A stretch of 64,000 nucleotides of DNA from Hirudinaria manillensis (lineage: Eukaryota; Annelida; Clitellata; Hirudinida; Hirudinidae): positions 8,700,244-8,764,243 of the forward strand of contig CM067526.1 in assembly GCA_034509925.1 (NCBI GenBank), given 5' to 3'. Positions 35,215 through 47,689 of the stretch are shown here, piece after piece. Within the stretch, counting starts at the first letter, position 1. The number at the start of each line of letters is the position of its first letter. Both the position numbers and the translations under genes were made by a program. The notes below the pieces were generated by a model. The model was not told the origin of the DNA. It did no database searches and saw nothing but the letters and a program-made list of their open reading frames with translations.

Positions 35215-38200
35215 CTTGTGGTTTTGATAAAATGAGAAATTTAATGTTTGCAACTTAAACTTTATAATTTAGGTAATCCTATAACTAATGGGTGAAATAT
35301 AAAATAGATGCAATTTCAATTGAATTTACATAGTTCCACCTATACAAATCCATAAAACAAGGATCCCTAAATATGTTTATTGTTTATATAAAAAACAATT
35401 AAATCTATATCTGATATTTATTTTGCGTTTTAATTATGGATTAAGTTATAGATAATTTAGATAATTATTTTTAGGTCCCTTTTGGCAAAGGACTTGAAAA
35501 ATCGACATTGTTTAAGGGTTGCCCACCAAAATTTACTTATTAAAAATGATTTTAACCCTTCTTTCCCAAACTCTTTTTACATTTTGTAATGACAATGTGG
35601 TTTTATTTTCTACTCATGCTTCTTTTTTTTATTTTTTCAACATCCTTCATAAATATATTTACAAATTCCAAACAAATATTTTTTATACTTTAATGTGTAA
35701 TGTAGACCAATTAGCCCATGCAAAAAGCCTATCTTTTTTGGCCTATTTGAAATTCTAACATGCATCTAAAACACTACCTATCAAGGCTCTTCCAACATTC
35801 AATTTTGCTTGAAGTTTTGTGTAAGTCATTGACCTTTGGTTCTCAGGCACATACTGAATTTTTATTTTGGTTTATGATAACAAATACGGAAAATTCTCTG
35901 ATTTCCATTGTTATAATTCTGATGACACTTTACACCTGTCCATAATTAAGAGGCTGGAAAAGTGAAACATTTTTTAGCCAGTGAATTATGTGAATGTCCA
36001 TAAAAGACATCTAGGAGAGGAGTAAAGGAGACTAGAAGCAAAAGTTTAATATTGTGGATAAGGAGAAAGGAAGGTCTAGAAAAATACGGACTTCCATAAA
36101 GTTTAATAAATTAAACAGTTATCAAAAATTTTAATGGTTTGGTGGCAAAATGAGGGTGCAACGGATAAAGCCAAAGACGGACTTTTGCAGACAGGGAATG
36201 TCTTTTATGGGTGATACTTTCATGAATGTATAAAAACTTGGTTCATTATTTGCCTAGACGTGACTCGAAGTTACTTTTAGGTATTCCGTATTCTTTGAAC
36301 GTAATTTCGAATTTTTGTCAGCCTAAATGTTAATACAATTTATAACTAAACTTTATAAATAAAATTCACCCGTCAGTCATTCGATCCGCTACTCACCCGC
36401 ACTATTCTCTAGCTGCTTTTCCAACAAATCCCTATCAAGTAAATATTTAAACCAGGCCGTCGCTGAGTTAACCCCGCTCGCGTCCATTGTTTACGTTTCT
36501 GAGCTTTTTGAAATAAAAAAAGTACAACTGATTTATGATACAAGAAAACCAGAGTTGTATTAATATTTATAAAATTTAATAACATTTTAGTATTAATAAT
36601 GCGTAAACTAAAGTCTTCTGAGACCTATTATAAAACCATGATAAACTAGGTTGATGAAGCTATATGATATAGCCTATTTCATTTGAATTTGACTATTTAC
36701 TGCCATTTATTACATTGCTAATTGCCGGAATCTCTGCAAAGTCAGTGACCGATAAACATAAGGAACTTTATTATATATATATATATTCAATGTATTGTAC
36801 ATATAGGATAATTCATTGATATGCGTAACTGGACCAATGAAACTATTTTTGGATTTTTGTTGTCTAAACGAAACTTATGTCACATATAAGGACATATGGA
36901 AAGTAAATATAAAAATGAACACAGACTATATATGGGAACAGCTAGATTTTGAAAAATCATGTATGAAATATTTTTAACTTAGCTCCATTGTTAAATTTTT
37001 TTGAACCACATATAATGGCGTTTTTCCATGTCTCTGTGCAAGGTTATTTTTGAATTTTTACTATATTTGAGCAATTGCAACAAACACCTTTTAAAATTAA
37101 CTAACTGCTTTTTACTTTTTTTGTTTCTATAAGTTAGTTGAGTTCGCCATGCATACACATACAATTTTGTTTGTGGTTTAAGTATGATTGGGAATGGGCA
37201 GTCTTTCTTTCAGACCGTGTGATCTATGGGGCATTTCAGAGTGACAGGGTGGGGTGCCTTGGTTCAAGCAAACTAAAGTCTATGTGATGAACCACTTTTT
37301 TCAATTCAGCAGCCTAATTTCGAAAGCGCCATTTTAAATATTTCTACGGAATCTGAAAACACGGCCCCCCCTTCTCACTTATTCTACAAGCCAATTGCTC
37401 TTTCATTTCAAGTAACTTAAAGATATGACAAGCAAATACATAACAGAAAATGGACTTTAGAACATATCTCCAAAAATTGTTACCATATATACAGAATAAA
37501 TTTCCATGTTAACTTTACTTTATATATTAATTTTTGTATCAAATAACATATCCATTTGGGTTTTATAAAATAATTTTGTCAAACATTAGCTCAAAAAATC
37601 ATCACCCATTTAAAAATATGACTAATCCATTACAGTAATAGAATTAGAAATACTCATTAATGCTGGTTGCAGATGAAGTTGGTCATCCCTATTTCACATG
37701 CTCAATTAGATTTACAATTTTAGATTGCTAAAAGGCAGATTTAACATCTCAACTACATATGCTGGATGAGAGATAAGCAGGTGATGAGATAGATGATGAT
37801 CATAATATAATAAATAATATACACAGCACCACAAAAGTGAGCATCTTGGTTTTGTTAAACTTATTTGTTATGTAACTACATTATTAAGACAGTGACAGAA
37901 ATCAGACTCATAAGAACCACACTCCAAAAATATGACTTTGGTCAAAACATAGTGATTTTTTATCACCTCAGTGAGGATGGTCTCAAATTACACAGAATGT
38001 TTAGAACACTGACAATCCAATTATATATAACAGATATAATTTACATGTATAAATTTTGATTGCATCAAAATTATGAAAATAAGCTTATTTCATGAAGCCT
38101 GCTTTAGAAGAAAGTAAGCACTATGTAAAACAAACTGAAAAAAAATTGAAAAGCTTTTTATGAATGAAAGCCACTTTGGGAATGATTAGCTTATGTATGC

Positions 38201-38300
38201 GTTCATTACAAATGCATGAATCACAAACATGCAGGATGAAAGAAAGGAAGGCAATAAATAATTATGAGATTTAAACATAGTGTAGCAAAATTTTTAGCTG
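35215..38300. other. Intergenic, AT-rich
   Basis: No exon could be supported, though 5' exons of the INTS7-like gene probably lie here. A short (TA)n run is at 36772-36786. The open frames 35519-35758 and 35760-35945 are AT-rich hydrophobic frames without homology. Confidence 0.4.
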
Positions 38301-41300
38301 TCAACCAAATAGCCTGTCAAAGCATTGATGACAATATGGCTTATTTTTGTGCTCTCTAAAGGTACCTTGATAAATGATTTGCATACAAAATGTACAGGTA
38401 AAATGGTCTGGATGATACTTTTTCCCTATAGCAGTAATGGATGGCCCAATAATCATCTGATTACAAGAGACACAAAATCCCTTCTTCAAAATGTTGAAAT
38501 GTTGTTCACAAAATGGCTGCCCACCATGATCATAAAAGCTGCCTGAAGTGAAGGGTTCTTTGCATTCCTGAAGTAAATGATGAATGAGAGGTTTTATTGA
38601 ATTGGGTAACGGTGAATATAATTCTTACAAAACACACGAAACAGGCAACATGCCACTGGTGATGAAGAGCTGTAATATAGCCTTCTATAATGGCTTTTCC
38701 ACATCCAAAACACTTTGGGGCAAAAAGGTTATAAAAGTCCTGGCTGCAAGTTTTACAAATTTAAAAAAATTGGAGCCTCTGCTATAATTCAATGGCCAAA
38801 AGTTAAAAGCCATTACACAATAAATTAAAACAAAAACAATATAATTATATAATGATATAGTTTCTGCCTTAAATTAAATATAAGATCCTAATTCCTACTT
38901 TTGAAAATAAATTTAATTTCTAGTCCTAAAATATAACTTTTTAACAATCAAATTTGAATTAAAATTTTTTTTAAATGTTTGCCAAAAAGCACTTAATGAT
39001 GTAAAAGTGATTATGTTGGAGGCATTCCTTGAAGGACTTGTCCAATGCAGAAAATATTTCCATTTTATTGGCTTTTCATTTTAATCATTTTCCTAAAACT
39101 GCAGTCTTGGCCTTAAAATTAATTGAATGAGAAAACTTGTACATATAGTAAAACCTGTCTCTGGACAGCAGGATTTTGCATGAAAATAGTGTTCCTATAG
39201 GCAGGTTATCTCTTTTATCAGGTGTTAAACTAAAGTAAAAGAGAAATGAAGTAACTAATCTACCTACAATACAGATTCTATGTTATTAAATTGAATATGA
39301 TGTACAGTCTTTGATAACTGTAGTTGAAAAATTCAGTGACTGGAATTTTTACATCTAGAAAAAACAAAGTAAGCTCAAAGAATTTTGAAAGCCAACCTCT
39401 TTGGAAATAGAACAAATATTAAAAAGTGTGAATTTTTTAAGGTTTAGCTTTATTTTAGAGAATTGGCCAATTGGCAATCTTCATCTTTTATTGTACTGTA
39501 CCATACAAAAAACTTTTTCTCCTGCCCTATTTGTAAAATTGCATAAAATATTATTGAACCATGTTCTTTATTGTTATTAACAAGCACAATGATGTGATAT
39601 TATAAAGATTAAAAATAACATTTCCCTAAATTGAATATGTATAATATCAATTCCTTATAAAGATTTTTAGAGAATTTCCAATAAAAGTCTAATGAATTTG
39701 ACCTTAAAGTAACTATAACTTTGATATAGTAATTGTAACTGTAACTAGGTACATTTGTGAGTAACTTTGCCATCGCTGCATGATAACCTTTTATTGTATC
39801 TCCCAAAAGTCAGTGATTTTAGGGGCAAGCATGATTCACTGATTCTAACAAAACCCAAAAATATATGAAAGAAAAGAAATCACCTATAGGTTTAAAATAT
39901 TTTCAATAATATTTTAAGAGATGTGACAAATTAGGAGTTATTGGGACTGGTTTAGGCAATAAATTATTCCAATAGAGCAATAGATACTTCTACAAATTTA
40001 TCAATGAGTACTTAGAATATGTGGAAGATGTCATTATTTCTTAATAATAATTAAATAAAATGGATGCTTCATGTTTCTTCCTAAATAGTTAGTTTAATCG
40101 TGTATAAGAAAAGGTTACCTGCAATAAGCCAAACCATTCATTTCATGGTAGCTTTCATCACCAAATTGCTGTTTACAATATTGGCACAAAAAATGATGCA
40201 CATGCCATGACTTGTTCAATGCAACAACACAATTCTGCATAAAACAACCATCATTAAATTGACATGCACCTAAATAAGAAAAATGCAAACCTCTAGGATT
40301 GGCTCATCACAAGCTGCACATTTTGGAGAGAAATTGTTGATATAATCATTTTCACAGTAAGCCCTTCCATCTGCTTCATAGAATATGCTTGTGCCTAATG
40401 GAACACCACATTGGTTGCACATGAAATGATCCAAATGCCACATTTTTCCAAGTGCCATTAGGACCTTAATAATTTATTAAGTTATATTAAGTTCATGTTT
40501 TTTTTTCATTGAAATAAAGATTAACTTCTACTTAATTTAGAGAATACAATTAAACCTGCCTATGGGGATAGAATGAAAAAATATCCCTATGGGCTGGTTG
40601 CCCATTTTATGTTAAACTAAAAATAAATTGGTTCCTAGAAAAGACAACTCTAAGGATAAATTTTACCCTATTCTTCTATGATCTGTTCAAAGGTTTTATT
40701 GCATATGTAAAAACAAGCAGCCTGCTCTAAAATATAATTTTACCTGCCCAACAATTTTTTCACCACAAGCTCCACAACTTCTTTTTGATAAGTTCGAAGC
40801 ATTAATTAGGCTTTCATTTTCCTTAAATGAGAGGCTTTGTTCAAAATGTTATTCAAAAATTCTAAGTTCGTTATGTTCTAACATTAAAACCTGAAGTCTT
40901 CTTAGCTGGTACTGTTAATTGGCACCTCTCAGATTTACAAGGAAATGTTGGCTGCCAAGAATCAGAATATTCAGATTTCTCTTTTAAAATTGGATTTGAA
41001 TGTCTATCACACAGAGCCAAAGTTTTGGAATCATGCGAGCCATCATTTCTGATAAGTTGTAGATCACTAGATATCTAAAAAAAATTATTATTATTATTCA
41101 CATACAGAAAATATCAAACTTAAGTGTTGCTTACATGAATTTCATCTGACAAAGCCTTAATGATTTCTTCGATATCCGTTGATTCATGGTCACTGGTTTT
41201 ACATTTTTTACTTTTTTTTCTAGAAAATTAATTATGTTTCAAAATCAGATAAATTAAAATCAAAATTATGCATATCATCGTTCTCATTCAAACTATGAAA

Positions 41301-41687
41301 GTCAAGATACCCCAAAACATAAAACTCTTTAAAGTGATTGCAAGATCCATCACATGTCTTTTCATGAAGCAACTCATTGCTTTCTTTGGATGAATTACAA
41401 CCAGATTTATTTCTGTTAAGGCATTCTTGAAGGCAGTTATTACTTTGCACTGATTGATTGCTGCCCTCATGAGGGTTATTTTGAGGAAATGTGTCTGGAT
41501 CCCTGTCAAGTGCTGATCTATTTTCACCAGTTTTATAAAACAGTTTATGTCTTGAAGCATTGAAATAGTTATTGAAGCTGTTATTATCAAAATCATCATC
41601 AGAAGAAATTTAAAATTTTTAAAAGATGATAGATCACTTTGTTAGAAATTCCCGATAGCTGTTTCTCGTCCATCCAGAAGATGCCAT
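38301..41687 (-). CDS. PXN: Paxillin-type focal adhesion adaptor, nine exons, 447 residues
   Basis: Exons: 41687-41638, 41577-41311, 41219-41135, 41074-40883, 40821-40744, 40464-40291, 40234-40119, 38743-38629, 38567-38301. All phases agree; total 448 codons with stop. Four LIM domains with complete Cys/His zinc ligands follow the paxillin order: CGACGEKIVGQ... (LIM1), CAACDEPILENCVVALNKSWH (LIM2, given in part), CFGCGKAIIEGYITAL (LIM3, with the typical WHVACFVC) and CVSCNQMIIGPSITAI (LIM4), ending KPYCHQCFDRLFG. Paxillin links integrin adhesions to actin and signalling. The N-terminal half (about 220 residues) starts MASSGWTRNSYREF, not the usual LD1-bearing start, and shows one weak LD-like helix (IEEIIKALSDEI, about residue 124). 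It could be a paxillin, Hic-5 or leupaxin relative. Start chosen because exon 1 joins exon 2 in phase over a 60-nt intron. Confidence 0.88.
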
Positions 41688-43088
41688 CTCCCCGGAAAAA
41701 TTAAGAATACTAGAAATTCGTGTATTTGTTTCTGTGAAGACTTTTAAATGTTCCTAATGCAGAAAGCTGCAGAGGAATTTTTCACCTTTCCAAATTATTT
41801 ATGTTTTCTAAATTTAGAGTATTGCAAATGAAGTCCATTATAAGCAGATACAAAAATTAACTTTTTAGCAAATTTGTTCCAATGGATGCAATTGAAAATA
41901 ATTATATAGTTAACTTTTAATCAAATAATGAGCATCAGCACAAGTAATTAATGCTTGAGTTGGTGCGAATCACGAGAACGTTACTTGGCATTAGCTCCTT
42001 CATTAAGAGTCAACATAATTCATATGTATAACCACTCATGTCAAGTCGACCCTAATCCTGGAAAAGCCTAAACTAATCGTTCTTTGCGCGAGTAATACTA
42101 ATTTTATAACACTGAGGAAAAGTTCCTCCGCAAAAAATGCGCTGAAATATGCTGAAAAAAATGGGTAAATGCCGCAATAAAGTTAAGTTATTGAGATCCA
42201 GCGCTTATTCCAATCTAAGGTAATTTGTGGTCATATCTCGCAACAAACATTTGCACAACCATAATGTATTATTTTAAGTCAAAAATTAATCTGAAAAAAT
42301 TTACAAACCCACATAATACCAGTCACATTCCAAGCTCCAACGAAGATCCCAAGATGTAGCTGTGAAAAGCAGCAATATAAACTCAGCACGCGAGCCTGAT
42401 GGAATAATGTGAATGGGTATTACAACAACTAGGCGCTGAAATATTCCAATTATATCTTTGTTTGTATCTTACTATTCACGCAGAAGTCTCAAGTTGATGT
42501 AAATGCCAACCATTATTATTTAAATAAACAATTTATAAGAAAATTATGTTTTTCAAGATATATGCATGTACACAACTTTATTTAGATCAAACATTCCAAA
42601 CGCATTTTAACGTAGGCAACAGGCATTCTTTAAATATTTTACGTAAGAATCCCTTTTTGACGGAAAGTTACTAAATTTACCGGTGATTGATGATGCTATT
42701 TTATGAAAAAATAAACCTGATAATAATGCTGTGTTCGAAAATCATTTGAGGTAAAGACTAACGTATATCGGACAGATCTGCTCCATAAGTCTTTTCCATA
42801 CAAACCCCTTAGGAGCGGGCTTCTATAGCAAATGTCTGGTTCCTAAACTATTGCAGGTAACATTGGACTGAGCACTTCCTTGGGTCAGATTTTGAACAGT
42901 TTTGCTTTGGATTTAAGCCCTTCTCGAAGTAAAGCTACCCAGCAAATACATCCCGGGGAGCCCGCGAGGGAATGCAAAAGATAGATGAGCTGGAAGTCGA
43001 AAGTGAAAATTAAATGCCGATGAACAAACGATTTTTGTAAAAAAAAATTTTTATTTGTAAATAAACATGTAAATAAACAATTAGTTCT
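41688..43088. other. Intergenic, upstream of paxillin-type gene
   Basis: Presumed promoter of the minus-strand paxillin gene at its left edge. No other gene or repeat recognised. Confidence 0.45.
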
Positions 43089-43570
43089 TTAGTCAATAGT
43101 TGTGGCATTCCCAAACCATTTGCAAAACCCATTCTGCAAATCTTGGATGGCGGAGATTGATGTGTTTGGATTCTTCTTCGCTTCACCTGATTAAGATAAG
43201 CAGAATATGGTTCAATGCTATAAAATGTATGACATTAAAGCCATCTGACTAACCAAACACAACTTTCATCATCTCAGATTGTCCAAAGACATTTTTGTCA
43301 CAGTGCCCCACGAGGCTAAATGATCAGGCCATATCCTCAGTCATAAAGTGCTTCAATTATCTTTTTTATTGTTGTATCTAGGTCATAGCTCCTATTGATA
43401 CATAAAGCAGAAATCTGAATAAAAAATGAAAAATTATTAAACAAATATTAAAATGTTACCCTTACACTAACCAAATGAGATTTTATAGCAGCATCCTTTA
43501 AAAGATCCTTGAAGGCTAAAAATGCAGTCATCTCGAACTGGAAGATGCACTCCTTCTTGGAAATTTGCAT
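43089..43570 (-). pseudogene. Small three-exon gene or pseudogene, weakly TPRKB/CGI-121-like
   Basis: Exon 1 43570-43472 (MQISKKECIFQFEMTAFLAF...), exon 2 43414-43254, exon 3 43186-43089 (ends CKWFGNATTID, stop). GT-AG introns at both joins. Exon 2 starts in the frame reading ISALCINRSYDLDTTIKKI but ends in another frame (SLVGHCDKNVFGQSEMMKVV). Stops lie between the two frames near 43330. The start (MQI...FLAFKDLLKDA) and a VxGH...EMMK segment faintly recall TPRKB/CGI-121 of the KEOPS tRNA-modification complex, but much of that family's middle is missing. I treat it as broken; the family name is a guess. Confidence 0.4.
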
Positions 43571-43969
43571 TTATTATTAATATTAATAATATTCGCTGAA
43601 TGTATAAACAGATTAATAAAGGATGTATTATATAAAGTTAATTTATTGTTTATTTACATGCATATCTTGATGCGTGATAGTCCTGATGCTCGTTTTATTC
43701 GAAACTTTTTAAACAAATCGTAAAAAGTGCGTATTATAGCCGTCTGTGACACACGATCGCCTGCGTGTTAATTTCGTGAAAATACGGTATGTATCTTATT
43801 GTATGCAATCCTAGACCCAGATTTATTAGAACAGTTATAAAATTAAGTCCATTAATTCATCTTCCAGGGTTGGTATAGGTATCGCGGCGTTAGTATCGCC
43901 GAGACTTTTTTTGCGAAAGGATCGATATAGCCAATACTTATAGCTGCCAGTATCGAAATCAGTATTGCC
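43571..43969. other. No gene seen
   Basis: AT-rich spacer between the small broken gene and the hAT pair. Confidence 0.4.
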
Positions 43970-44640
43970 TAGTGAACGACCGGGGACCCCGGACCCGGCT
44001 GAACCCCGGCCTTTTTTACCACCGGGGTCCCGGCCCCGGTCCCGGCTTTTTAACATTCCCCGGTCCCGCCCCGGCTTAAATTCAACCGGGGGTAAACAAA
44101 AGTCGAATTTTTAGCTTTGTCAACTTAAATAAAATTTATTCATCATCCGACGAATCATAAAATATATCGTTCGGAGAGTTAAAGTCCTCAGGTACAGCCG
44201 GAAAATTAGTGGAGTACGATAGAGCTCTTAAGTTATACTTAATGAATACTAAAGTTTCAACATTTTTGGGCAACAGTCTAATTCTTCCTTTTGAATAGAC
44301 TGTGTCACTTTAAACTCCCGTTCACTATCATTTGAACTGGGAGGTGGGCTTAGGTAAATCCTTGCCAGCTTCGCCAAGCCTGGTAACTCGCTCCTGTAAA
44401 TTTTCCAGTAGGCCAGTGGGTCATCCGTTCTATTTATGTGCTTTTTTGAAAGGTAAGCCTCCAATTCCCTCTCTGCTTCGGGTGCTTTCTTTCCCGTAAT
44501 TTCGGAAGCTTCTTCTCTCAATACTTCTTCCCACAGGTCGTTGTCCTTGCTTGAATGACCCTCCTCTGTTCCTGAACAAGATACAGGCACCCTCCCATCA
44601 AAAGGAGCCTGAGAAAGTTTCCTTAACTCGATGGAGTTAA
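43970..44640 (-). mobile_element. hAT transposon 3' part with dimerisation domain, frameshifted
   Basis: The minus-strand frame 44590-44249 contains DPLAYWKIYRSELPGLAKLA and YLSPPPSSNDSEREF, the C-terminal hAT dimerisation domain (consensus PLxWWK...ARxYLxxPxSSxxSER). The frame ends early at LDCCPKMLKL: an A5 run (near 44262) where the opposite copy has A6 shifts the downstream VFIKYNLRAL frame. The element's outer end at 43970 reads TAGTGAACGACCGGGGAC, a plausible hAT terminus, followed by CCCCGG-rich sequence. No N-terminal transposase sequence is present. Confidence 0.8.
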
Positions 44641-44689
44641 ATAAACATCATCGGCTGGAACCTGGAATGATGTCCTTAAAACTATGAGT

Positions 44690-44930
44690 TTTAAAAAAAT
44701 TACCGTTTAACTTTCATCACTATGGCCTTCACAAAACAGTAATCAATTAGTATTCAAAAAGATTTGATTTTCATGAGATTCCATCAACGATTTAATGTTT
44801 TTCTAAGTTTTCGCAACGGAGCATGGAAAAGTTGTCGTTGTGAAAATTTTTTTTATTACAGGTTTTACAGAATCTCTTTGACATAATAAGCATACTTATA
44901 TATTATTTGACGTTTACAACATGTTTAGAG
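44690..44930 (+). repeat. Dispersed repeat, copy 2
   Basis: Diverged copy of 29800-30060, same orientation, located between the two hAT pieces. Confidence 0.65.
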
Positions 44931-44959
44931 AATAAAAGCACCGTTAGTTAACGTTATTA

Positions 44960-45350
44960 TAGATGGCCTCCCCAACCCCGGCCCCGGCTAACCCCGGCCG
45001 CCTGAACCCCGGTCCCGGCTGCCCCCGGCAACCGCTCCCCCTACCCCGGCCCCGGCCAAAAAATGTTGAAACTTTAGTATTCATTAAGTATAACTTAAGA
45101 GCTCTATCGTACTCCACTAATTTGCCGGCTGTACCTGAGGACTTTAACTCTCCGAACGATATATTTTATGATTCGTCGGATGATGAATAAATTTTATTTA
45201 AGTTGACAAAGCTAAAAATTCGACTTTTGTTTACCCCCGGTTGAATTTAAGCCGGGGCGGGACCGGGGAATGTTAAAAAGCCGGGACCGGGACCCCGGTG
45301 GTAAAAAAGGCCGGGGTTCAGCCGGGTCCGGGGTCCCCGGTCGTTCACTA
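44960..45350 (+). mobile_element. hAT piece, inverted relative to the 44 kb copy
   Basis: Bases 45056-45350 are nearly the exact reverse complement of 43970-44269, including the frame KNVETLVFIKYNLRALS and acidic end FYDSSDDE, and the terminus CGTTCACTA. Its inner 5' side (44960-45055) is a run of CCCCGG/CCCGGC motifs that looks like the other end of an internally deleted copy. The flanking octamers GTATTGCC (left of 43970) and GTAGGTAG (right of 45350) do not match, so the pair is not a single transposed unit. Confidence 0.8.
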
Positions 45351-47689
45351 GTAGGTAGGATGTTTGTAGACAGAATGTTTGGGCATAATTTTCTCTACAA
45401 TTTATCCAGGTTGATTTTTGTTGAGTCTTTTATTCAAAATTCATATTATAAACGCAAACCCCAACAGAAAATATATCCGCAACGCAAAAGCAATGTCCAC
45501 AAATTCGAGACTCGACCGAACTCCCCCAAACGCAACTCACCCGTCTCTGTAACTGCACTCCCTCGTGCGACCACAACAATTTTAATAACGAAATTTTCAA
45601 CTTTTAAAAATTAGAGGCCCCTACATTCACGCATATGTGAGAATCACAGTTGTGATTGGGAGGAGGGACAAAATCAAACAAACACGGAGGAAGTTTAACA
45701 ACATGGTCAAAAATAAATTTATTGGTCTAGTGGGAAATGCAGATTTCCACGTGAGTGGTTCAAGCTTAAAGCTGAATTTTGATGTCAAGGTTAGATTTTT
45801 TGCAAACATCCTTTGTGAATGAGCCCTTTTGTGTTGACACTTGGTAAGGTAAAGTCTCCCTCCTAGAATCCGAAGGAAAACCTGCACCTATCGCAGAACG
45901 ACTCCTCCACGACTAGCTACCCTTTCCACCGGGGCACTTGAAGCTGTATCACAAATAGCAAGCTCATCATTACTTTTATTTTAATAAATTATTCAACTTC
46001 ACTTGCACTTGTGATTAAACACAAATTCACGAATTCCATTAACAAAAGTTCTGATGATGGCAGAAGTCAAAACCACCCAAGTGTGCTTATTTAAGCACCT
46101 TTTCAAGGTACTGGTACAAGAGTAATCAACAATTAGCTATCTTGGGTATCTGGCATTCGTATGTAGCACCAGGATACTGACCATTTAATGCTATGTAATA
46201 TTGAGTAGTGGTACTTGAAACAGAGTAATAACCAACTATTCAAAACAAAGCTAATCAGATATAAGAACATTTTTGATATCATGTCAAATTGAGATATTGA
46301 TGGACCATGGAGATTTGCCTGGACAAATTTATTTCATTTCCTACAAGTAAAAGTTGAAAAGTATTTCTAAACATGTTTGTACTTTGATAGGTACACCTGG
46401 AACTGTTGTTGAATCAATTTGGTAAAGAATGTTATTTCTTGATAAACTTTGTCAGTTTATAGGTTTTTTTATTCTCAGAATCATTTTTGATTAGAGCAAA
46501 AGAACAGTGAAAGTTTGCATAAGGCACTAATGGAAATGCAATCTCATTTCACACTGAGAGTCAAATATCTAGAAGTGGGTTATTAGAATCTGTTTCCATT
46601 TGCACCTTCCTCGAAAATTTAAAAAAATTCAAAATGATTGCTATTCATTAGAACAATAGTTGCCTCTATTTAAAAATGCAAGCAATTATATTTATTCACA
46701 AAATCAACAAAAATATAAGTGAAGAAGGATGACTTATCAATACTCACCACATATGATCATTTCATAGTTCTATATGGATTTAAATTAAAACATTCTGAAA
46801 CAAATTTTATTAAATGAGACAAAACTGACTATAATGTGCTCAAGTAATATTCAAAACTTATGGTGACACATTACCATGTGTAATGCTTGAGGAACCCTCA
46901 GTTTGACATTCCCAATGTCAGGCAATCTATAGAAGACATACAAAAACATGACAGTAATAACCAGAAAATATCTTAAATATTTGAAAATAATATTAACATT
47001 AAAATATTCAAACATATAAGTTGCACCTCAATCAATGAAAGATTAGCATAATGAACAGAAAAATATGGGATCATCAAATACAACTCTTGAATTCAATTCA
47101 ATTCCTCCAATATTTTAAGTGCCTTTTTTATCCAAGTCCAAGGATGTCAAGGCACTGCCGACGCACATTAGGATAGACACAACTGAGCACAACATAATGA
47201 AATAATGAGAACAAAAGACAATTTAAAAAAAAATATGCAAACTAAAATATTTAAGAATAACATTGAATAAACAAGTGAGTCTTTGAAGCTTCAAAGATCT
47301 TTGAAACACAATAAAGCAAGTATGGAATCCATGCGAGTGGAGTCCACGGGTTTTAGAAATGAGAAAAAGTATTAGAATGACCTGGCATGCAAGAAAATGT
47401 TTATCCAAGAACTTCAGGAATTGGCCAAGAACCATCCAAAAGGAATGTATTTCAAATCAAATACAATTATAAGAAGTAATAATAAACATAAAGAATGTTG
47501 GCCAAACTAACAAAAACTTAACAGAAAATCCACTTACAAGCATATTTGTTATAATATAATATTGTTATCTGAGCACATCTTAGAAGAATGAATCGTTTTT
47601 ATTTTCTAACTAAGTTAAATAACTTGATGGATCGTTAACATATGCTGTGAGCGTCGTGCTTCTGTGCGACTTTAAATGTTTCTTTATAG
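45351..47689. other. Intergenic; possible zinc-finger remnant at 45740-45920
   Basis: AT-rich. On the minus strand 45740-45920 carries broken frames with Cys/His pairs (CDRCRFSFGF; KCQHKRAHSQRMFAKN) that could be a dead C2H2 finger. Nothing else supported. Confidence 0.3.

Noticed and set aside
43962-45358. Single composite hAT insertion with target duplication
   Set aside because: The 8-bp flanks GTATTGCC and GTAGGTAG differ, so the two arms are not shown to have moved together.
45740-45920. C2H2 zinc-finger gene on the minus strand
   Set aside because: Cys/His spacing is suggestive but frames are broken by several stops and the finger consensus is incomplete.
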